This document shows positions 4,708 through 8,419 of a stretch of 8,419 nucleotides of DNA, piece by piece. A model generated the notes under the pieces. That model made no database searches, was not told the DNA's origin, and saw only the letters and a program-made list of their open reading frames with translations. The translations under genes and the position numbers were made by a program. Source of the DNA: Desulfovibrio sp. (GTDB taxonomy: Bacteria > Desulfobacterota > Desulfovibrionia > Desulfovibrionales > Desulfovibrionaceae); assembly GCA_022837365.1 (NCBI GenBank), contig JALHHV010000044.1:1-8419 (forward strand), written 5' to 3'. Position 1 is the stretch's first letter; each line of letters starts with the position of its first letter.

Positions 4708-7116
4708 CTACACCCGGAAGCCCAGCAGGGCCGCGCATTGCCGGGCCTGTGCCCCTTCCGCCGCGCCGTTGTCTTGCAGGCGTTCCCACATCCGGTTCTG
4801 CACGGTCCACCAGTCGAAGTCGGACGCCACTTCGCGGGTGCGTTCCACGGCCCCGCACAGTCCGGCCCAGTCCGGCGCGGGGGCCGCCAGCAGGTCCAGC
4901 AGATGTTCCTGCACCAGCAGGTGCAGCCCGCGCCGCTGCCTGGGCGTCGGTTGCAGCGAGCGCAGCAGTTCCAGGCCCTGCCGCCATGCGGTTTCGCCGC
5001 CGCCGGGAAGGCCGGGAGCCGGGGCCTCGGCCACCAGCGCCAGCCCCAGTTGCGGGGCAAGGTCGGCCCACAGGTGGCTGGCGGGCATGTCGTGCTGGGC
5101 CTCCTCCCACGGGTCAACCAGGGCCAGGGCCTGGCGGGCCAGGGCGGCGCGCCGGGGGGCCTGATGTTGCTCCTCGCCGCGCAGCAGGGCCAGCAGCAGG
5201 GCTTGCCGGGCGTTCACCGGCAGGTCGGCCACGGAAAGGGATGTTTCGGCGGCGTCGGGTTCCGTTGCCGGGCGCACCGTCACCCGCGAGGCGCGGGCGG
5301 GCGTGTCCGGTCCCGGCGGCTGCCAGGTGAAGCGCACGGCGCGGCCTTCCGCCTCTTGCGGCAGGCGCAGCGCGGCGGTGCCGGTGACGGGTCCGGCGGC
5401 GTGCGCGTCGGGAGCGTCAGGGGTATCGGGGGTATCGGGGGCGTTGGAGGCATCGAGGGTCACGTCCACTTCGGCGCCCGGCCAGGCGTGGGTCGCCGTG
5501 CCGCCCGGAGCGGGCAGGCCATGTTCCGCGCGCAGCCGCCACAGGGCCTGGAGCACCAGGCTGGCGTCCGTACCGCGCCGGGGCAGTACGGTGCGGGACA
5601 GAATGTCCGCCCCGGTGCCTTCCTCCGGCTTGTTGGAGGCGGCGCGGGCCAGGTGTTCCGCCAGGCGCGGCAACAGGTCCGGCCCGCCGGTGGCGGTGCA
5701 CAGGTCCATGGCGCGCAGGGCGCAGGTCATGGCGTTCACCGGCTCGATGCGCGAGATTTCGTCGAAGAACCAGGCGCAGCTGGCAAAGGACGCCAGCCCC
5801 GCTTCCTGCATGGCCAGCAGCTTCCACGCCGCGTCGGCCTGCCGCCCGGCGATGCCGGGGGCCAGATGCGTGGCGGCGAAGGCCTCGCGCGCGGACGGGT
5901 CGCCGCTGTGGGCCAGCACTTGGCCGTAGGCCGGCAGGGCGGCTGCGGGATCGCGGAACAGCGCGGCCCCGGCGGCGGCGAAATGGGCGTCCAGCCCCTG
6001 CTTCACCGCGTCCAGGCCCTGGCGCAGCGGGCCGCGCCAGCGCTGGTTCCAGCCGGGGTGGCCGCCGTCGGTGCAGCCGCAGTCGGACCGCCAGCGTTCC
6101 ACGCCGTGGGCGCAGCTCCACGACGAGGGCTCGTGCAGCAGCACCCGCATGCGCGGCGGGTTGCGGTGCAGGAACGCCGCGAAGTTGGTCAGCGCCACCC
6201 CGTCGCGCCCGGCGTAGCCCTGGGCCAGCACGTGGGCCAGGGCCATCTCGCCGAAGGTGAAGTGATGGCCGTAGGTTTCGCCGTCGGTGCACACGGCCAG
6301 CAGCCGGTCGCCGGGGCCGCTTTCGCCCCGTTCCCCGCCGGGGGGCGCGGGCAGGGCGCGGGCCGCGTCGGCCAGCCGCCGCCAGAAGATTTCGCCGTCG
6401 CGCAAAAGTTGCTCGAACGCCACGGCCCGCGAGATGGGGCCGTCGTAGAAGAAGATGTCGATATGCCGGCCCGAGGGCAGTTCCGCCCGGTAGGGCAGGC
6501 CGATGTCCAGCGAGCCTTCGTGCACCGGCTGCCACGCGGCGTTGGCCGGGGCGATGCCGTCCAGCGCGGCCACGGCCCGGGCCTGGCGCGGGGCCAGCAC
6601 GGTGAAGGCGATGCCCGCCGCGGCCAGGGTTTCCAGCGTGGGCGTGTCCACGGCTGCCTCCGGCAGCCACATGCCCTCGGGCGCGCGGCCGAACCGCGCC
6701 GTGAAGTCGGCCACGGCCCACGCGGTTTCCACCTCGCGGTCCAGCGGCGTGGCCAGGGGCATGATGACGTGGTGATATATCTGGGCCATGGCGTTGCCGT
6801 GTCCCCAGCGCGCGGCGCTTGTCCGGTCGCCCTCCACCATGCGGCGCAGGGTGTCGGGGGCGTGGCGGTCCATCCAGCGCAGCAGGGTGGGCCCGGCGTT
6901 GAAGCTGGTCCATTCGTAGCAGTTCAGGATGTCGCCGATGCGCCCCTCGCGGTCCAGCCTGCGCGCCCAGCCCAGCGGGGCGTAACTTTCCCGAAGGATG
7001 CGGGTGTTCCAGTCCGGGGCGGGGGCTGCGCTGCCCTCGGGCAAGATATCATCCAGCCACGGGTCCTCGCGGGGCGGCTGGTAGAAATGGCCGTGGATGC
7101 ACAGGCTGCGGGACAT
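4708..7116 (-). CDS. GH57 glycoside hydrolase with DUF3536-like C-terminal region
   Basis: An 802-aa protein. The N-terminal catalytic part (about 1-330) shows the GH57 signatures: His8/His10 in CIHGHFYQPPRED (6-18), Glu153 in EGMWLPEAAVD (147-157) as the likely nucleophile, and Asp278 in CTDGETYGHH (276-285) as the likely acid/base. GH57 enzymes act on alpha-glucans (amylase, 4-alpha-glucanotransferase or branching activity); which activity applies here cannot be told. From about 330 the segment RWRSDCGCTDGGHPGWNQRW (341-360) and the helical region after it fit the DUF3536 extension found on some bacterial GH57 proteins. A Pro/Asp linker (559-570) separates this from a C-terminal helical region (about 625-800) ending in LGFRV. 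No signal peptide is seen, so it probably acts on intracellular glucan. The ATG at 7116 is fixed by AGGAGG (7122-7127) with a 5-nt spacer; an in-frame upstream ATG at 7176 lacks this. It is divergent from the TPR gene and convergent with the 155-aa gene. Confidence 0.9.
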   Translation of the reverse strand: MSRSLCIHGHFYQPPREDPWLDDILPEGSAAPAPDWNTRILRESYAPLGWARRLDREGRIGDILNCYEWTSFNAGPTLLRWMDRHAPDTLRRMVEGDRTSAARWGHGNAMAQIYHHVIMPLATPLDREVETAWAVADFTARFGRAPEGMWLPEAAVDTPTLETLAAAGIAFTVLAPRQARAVAALDGIAPANAAWQPVHEGSLDIGLPYRAELPSGRHIDIFFYDGPISRAVAFEQLLRDGEIFWRRLADAARALPAPPGGERGESGPGDRLLAVCTDGETYGHHFTFGEMALAHVLAQGYAGRDGVALTNFAAFLHRNPPRMRVLLHEPSSWSCAHGVERWRSDCGCTDGGHPGWNQRWRGPLRQGLDAVKQGLDAHFAAAGAALFRDPAAALPAYGQVLAHSGDPSAREAFAATHLAPGIAGRQADAAWKLLAMQEAGLASFASCAWFFDEISRIEPVNAMTCALRAMDLCTATGGPDLLPRLAEHLARAASNKPEEGTGADILSRTVLPRRGTDASLVLQALWRLRAEHGLPAPGGTATHAWPGAEVDVTLDASNAPDTPDTPDAPDAHAAGPVTGTAALRLPQEAEGRAVRFTWQPPGPDTPARASRVTVRPATEPDAAETSLSVADLPVNARQALLLALLRGEEQHQAPRRAALARQALALVDPWEEAQHDMPASHLWADLAPQLGLALVAEAPAPGLPGGGETAWRQGLELLRSLQPTPRQRRGLHLLVQEHLLDLLAAPAPDWAGLCGAVERTREVASDFDWWTVQNRMWERLQDNGAAEGAQARQCAALLGFRV
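5407..5442 (-). repeat. Four 9-nt tandem units encoding an (A/T)-P-D linker
   Basis: Residues 559-570 of the GH57 protein are APD-TPD-TPD-APD. On the plus strand the two central units are identical (GGGTATCGG at 5421-5429 and 5430-5438). The run lies between the helical DUF3536-like region and the C-terminal region, and reads as a flexible inter-domain linker. Near-identical in-frame 9-nt units can gain or lose copies without breaking the frame, so length variation among relatives is plausible. Confidence 0.7.
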
Positions 7117-7267
7117 GGGAACCTCCTGGTTTCCGGCAGGATACACCGCCCGGTCGAACGGGGAAAGGTGCCCCACCCCCCGATTGGTTGATGATGGGGG
7201 TGCAGGCAGGGTTTACGGGGGAACGATGCGAGGCTATCATCATGCCGTAGTCAACCGGGGGGTTGCC
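7117..7267. promoter_or_regulatory. Divergent promoter region between the GH57 and TPR genes
   Basis: Plus strand: TTTACG (7212-7217, 4/6), 17 nt, TATCAT (7235-7240, 5/6 to TATAAT) is a good sigma70-like promoter, with a start near 7247 that leaves a leader of about 20 nt before the GTG at 7268. Minus strand: TATCCT (7143-7138) is a possible -10 for the GH57 gene, with a poor -35. A 7-bp inverted repeat, CACCCCC (7174-7180) with GGGGGTG (7196-7202) around a 15-nt loop, lies between the two and is a candidate shared operator. No known regulator consensus was recognised. Confidence 0.45.
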
Positions 7268-8131
7268 GTGAACGTCGATACAGAAATGGTGAAAGATTTT
7301 CCCGTGATGGGTGAAAAGCCCATGCGCGGGGTCTTTTCCACGACGGCCGACATGAAGATCGGCTTCGGCGGTACGCGGCGCACCGTGCAGCAGAACGTGA
7401 TGATCTACGTGGTTCGCCGCGACGACGGGCGCTACGACGCCCAGGCGCTGAACGACAGCCACGTGCCCACCGGAGAGTCCACCATCCTCACCTACGAGGA
7501 CCTGGTGCTGGACTACATCCCCGAACCCGCCATCTACCACGAGAAGGTGTATCCGGCCATGCGCGAGTTGGCCGGGCACATTGCGCGCGGTGAACGCCAC
7601 CGCGAGCGCGGCGAGACCTGGAGCGCCGAGTTCGAGTTCCAGAACGCCCTGGCCATCGACGAGCAGAACGTGCGCGCCACCTTCGGACTGGGACTCACCT
7701 ACCTTGCCCGCGAAGACCTGGACAAGGCCCGCGAGGTGTTCCAGCGGCTCATTGCCCTGCCTGGCGCCTTCGACCCGCGTCACAAGCACATGTTCAACGA
7801 CTTCGGCATCAAGCTGCGCAAAAGCCGCATGTTCGGAGAGGCGTTGCGCTTCTACGCCCGCGCCGCGCAACTGGCGCCCAGGGACGACCACCTGCTGTAC
7901 AACATCGCCCGCACCCTGTTCGAGTCCGGCGACTACGAGCGGGCCAACGGCTTTCTGTGCCGCGCCCTGACCCTGAATCCCCGGCTGGAGGAAGGGCAGC
8001 AGTTGCGCGCGGTCATCGCCGTGCGCAAGGGCCGCGAGGTGGGACACCCCACGGACATGCCGCAGGAACTTTTGCTCAACGACCCGTGCGATGTGCCGGA
8101 GGTTTTGGCGGACGCGGTGGAAGGCTATTAG
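7268..8131 (+). CDS. TPR-repeat protein
   Basis: A 287-aa protein. The N-terminal part (about 15-95, with GVFSTTADMKIG and a beta-rich stretch QQNVMIYVVRRDDGRYDAQ) precedes an alpha-helical TPR array. Recognisable repeats lie at about 104-133 (ending in FQNALAIDEQN), 136-167 (FGLGLTYLAREDLDKAREVF), 173-205 (FNDFGIKLRKSRMFGEALRF) and 208-240 (LYNIARTLFESGDYERANGF). TPR arrays mediate protein-protein contacts, so a cytoplasmic scaffold or adaptor role is likely; the partner is unknown. The N-terminal GVFST pattern is one I recall from Desulfovibrio TPR proteins. Start choice: GTG at 7268 has GGGGGG (7257-7262) 5 nt upstream and lies just after the predicted transcription start near 7247. The ATG at 7226 would precede that start, and its following codons (CGA, CAT, GTA, CGG) are atypical. 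ATGs at 7286 and 7307 are alternatives without a clear Shine-Dalgarno. It is monocistronic as far as visible. Confidence 0.85.
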   Translation: MNVDTEMVKDFPVMGEKPMRGVFSTTADMKIGFGGTRRTVQQNVMIYVVRRDDGRYDAQALNDSHVPTGESTILTYEDLVLDYIPEPAIYHEKVYPAMRELAGHIARGERHRERGETWSAEFEFQNALAIDEQNVRATFGLGLTYLAREDLDKAREVFQRLIALPGAFDPRHKHMFNDFGIKLRKSRMFGEALRFYARAAQLAPRDDHLLYNIARTLFESGDYERANGFLCRALTLNPRLEEGQQLRAVIAVRKGREVGHPTDMPQELLLNDPCDVPEVLADAVEGY

Positions 8132-8136
8132 CTGCA

Positions 8137-8152
8137 AGGGTCTTTTTGCCCT
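8137..8152 (+). terminator. Small hairpin after the TPR gene
   Basis: AGGG (8137-8140) pairs with CCCT (8149-8152), and the loop includes TTTTT (8143-8147). It starts 6 nt after the TAG stop. With a 4-bp stem and the T-run in the loop rather than after it, this is a weak candidate, listed because it is the first structure after the gene. Confidence 0.15.
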
Positions 8153-8182
8153 CTGCCGTCCGACCCGAAGGGCGCGAAGCGT

Positions 8183-8214
8183 GCCCGTCAGGCGAGCTTG
8201 CGAGCCTTACGGGC
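8183..8214. repeat. 32-nt hairpin/dyad downstream of the TPR gene
   Basis: GCCCGT (8183-8188) pairs with ACGGGC (8209-8214); after one mismatch AGGC (8190-8193) pairs with GCCT (8204-8207), with GC/GC near the apex. The CTCTGC (8151-8156) and GCAGAG (8222-8227) pair lies outside it, so a larger nested structure is possible. It is not followed directly by a T-run. It could be a transcript-end structure or a REP-like repeat unit. Confidence 0.5.
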
Positions 8215-8223
8215 ATCGTGCGC

Positions 8224-8247
8224 AGAGCGGTCAGAACGCTTTTTTAT
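8224..8247 (+). terminator. Possible rho-independent terminator for the TPR gene
   Basis: AGAGCG (8224-8229) can pair with CGCTTT (8237-8242; one G-T pair) around a 7-nt loop, followed by TTTATT. Stem strength is modest. It is the only plus-strand hairpin after the TPR gene that runs directly into a T-tract (8240-8245). Confidence 0.4.
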
Positions 8248-8349
8248 TCCGGTCACGTACGAAAGAGAGCGCTGCTGTCCCCATCCGTAACACTCGCGCA
8301 AGCGCTCGCGTAACGGCTGCGGCACGCTCCTTCCATAAAAAAGCGTTCT
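8233..8349. repeat. 117-bp segment bounded by a perfect 15-bp inverted repeat
   Basis: AGAACGCTTTTTTAT (8233-8247) recurs as its exact reverse complement at 8335-8349. The centre holds an imperfect 32-nt palindrome (8285-8316, CCGT...ACGG, inner GCGC/GCGC). No protein is convincingly encoded. Each arm carries a six-base T/A run, so each strand has a T-tract, as expected for a two-sided terminator between convergent genes if a minus-strand gene lies beyond the window. A small non-autonomous mobile repeat is the alternative. Confidence 0.5.
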
Positions 8350-8419
8350 TCCTCGGCAGAGAACAAAAATTCTCCTTGCAATCAGCGCGCAGGGTACGTG
8401 CTTGAGGCATGCGGATAGC
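8350..8419. other. Non-coding right edge
   Basis: No convincing gene is seen. A small hairpin GAGAA-caaaaa-TTCTC (8359-8374) is present. On the minus strand GTTCT...AGAAC followed by GCTTTTTT could act as a weak terminator for a gene entering from beyond the right edge; that gene is not in the window. Confidence 0.3.

Noticed and set aside
4585..7191. An 868-codon open frame on the plus strand opposite the GH57 gene
   Set aside because: It is a by-product of GC-rich third positions in the real gene. Its translation is Gly/Arg/His/Val-rich without motifs, while the opposite strand carries intact GH57 signatures and a strong Shine-Dalgarno.
7097..7267. An N-terminal extension of the TPR protein to 7097 or 7226
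   Set aside because: It would overlap the start of the divergent GH57 gene (7097) or precede the predicted transcription start (7226), and its codon use is atypical.
8174..8348. A tRNA or structured ncRNA suggested by the stacked hairpins
   Set aside because: No cloverleaf, anticodon arm or CCA end can be built, and the dyads fit repeat or terminator structures better.
1..8419. CRISPR array, prophage, transposase or toxin-antitoxin pair
   Set aside because: No regular repeat-spacer pattern and no integrase, transposase or toxin-like reading frame was seen on either strand.

Overview
The window is a GC-rich stretch of ordinary bacterial chromosome. It most likely comes from a sulfate-reducing deltaproteobacterium of the Desulfovibrionaceae (Desulfovibrio/Nitratidesulfovibrio type). 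The reasons are the high GC, a two-gene NfnA-NfnB electron-bifurcating transhydrogenase unit of the kind sulfate reducers carry, and a TPR protein with an N-terminus that I recall from that family. That taxonomic placement is inference. I see no rRNA or tRNA, CRISPR array, integrase, transposase or phage gene.

Layout, left to right. 1-161: a non-coding stretch framed by a 16-bp inverted repeat, abutting the stop codon of the first gene. 159-3878, minus strand, read right to left: nfnA (3878-3030) and nfnB (3025-1580), separated by 4 nt. Next come a very strong GC hairpin (1496-1534), a sigma70-like promoter (1439-1467) and a structured leader, then a small ComFB-family protein (1355-1065) and a PHP-domain phosphoesterase of the histidinol-phosphatase type (983-159). 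nfnAB therefore looks like one transcription unit and comFB-PHP a second. 3879-4109: a divergent intergenic region with an AT-rich island and two hairpins. 4110-4577, plus strand: an unrecognised 155-aa protein. 4578-4707: a convergent intergenic region with a Fur-box-like palindrome and a bidirectional-terminator-like hairpin. 7116-4708, minus strand: an 802-aa GH57 glycoside hydrolase with a DUF3536-like C-terminal part. 7117-7267: a short divergent promoter region. 7268-8131, plus strand: a TPR protein. 8132-8419: non-coding, with several nested dyads, including a perfect 15-bp inverted repeat spanning 117 bp.

How the genes work together. NfnA and NfnB form one flavin/Fe-S enzyme linking NADPH, NADH and ferredoxin. 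The conserved non-cysteine cluster ligands of that family are visible (Asp219 of NfnA, Glu106 of NfnB). The ComFB-like protein belongs to a family recently linked to cyclic-di-GMP sensing; the PHP protein is a metal-dependent phosphoesterase downstream of it, so co-transcription is likely but a shared pathway is not shown. The GH57 protein probably acts on alpha-glucan, and the TPR protein is probably a cytoplasmic scaffold. These two are divergent and share only the promoter region.

I did not find a clear new multi-gene system. The observations most worth checking are the Fur-like site overlapping a possible antisense promoter between two convergent genes, the inverted-repeat-framed elements at both ends, and the structured leaders upstream of nfnA and comFB. 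All promoter, terminator and operator calls were made by eye.
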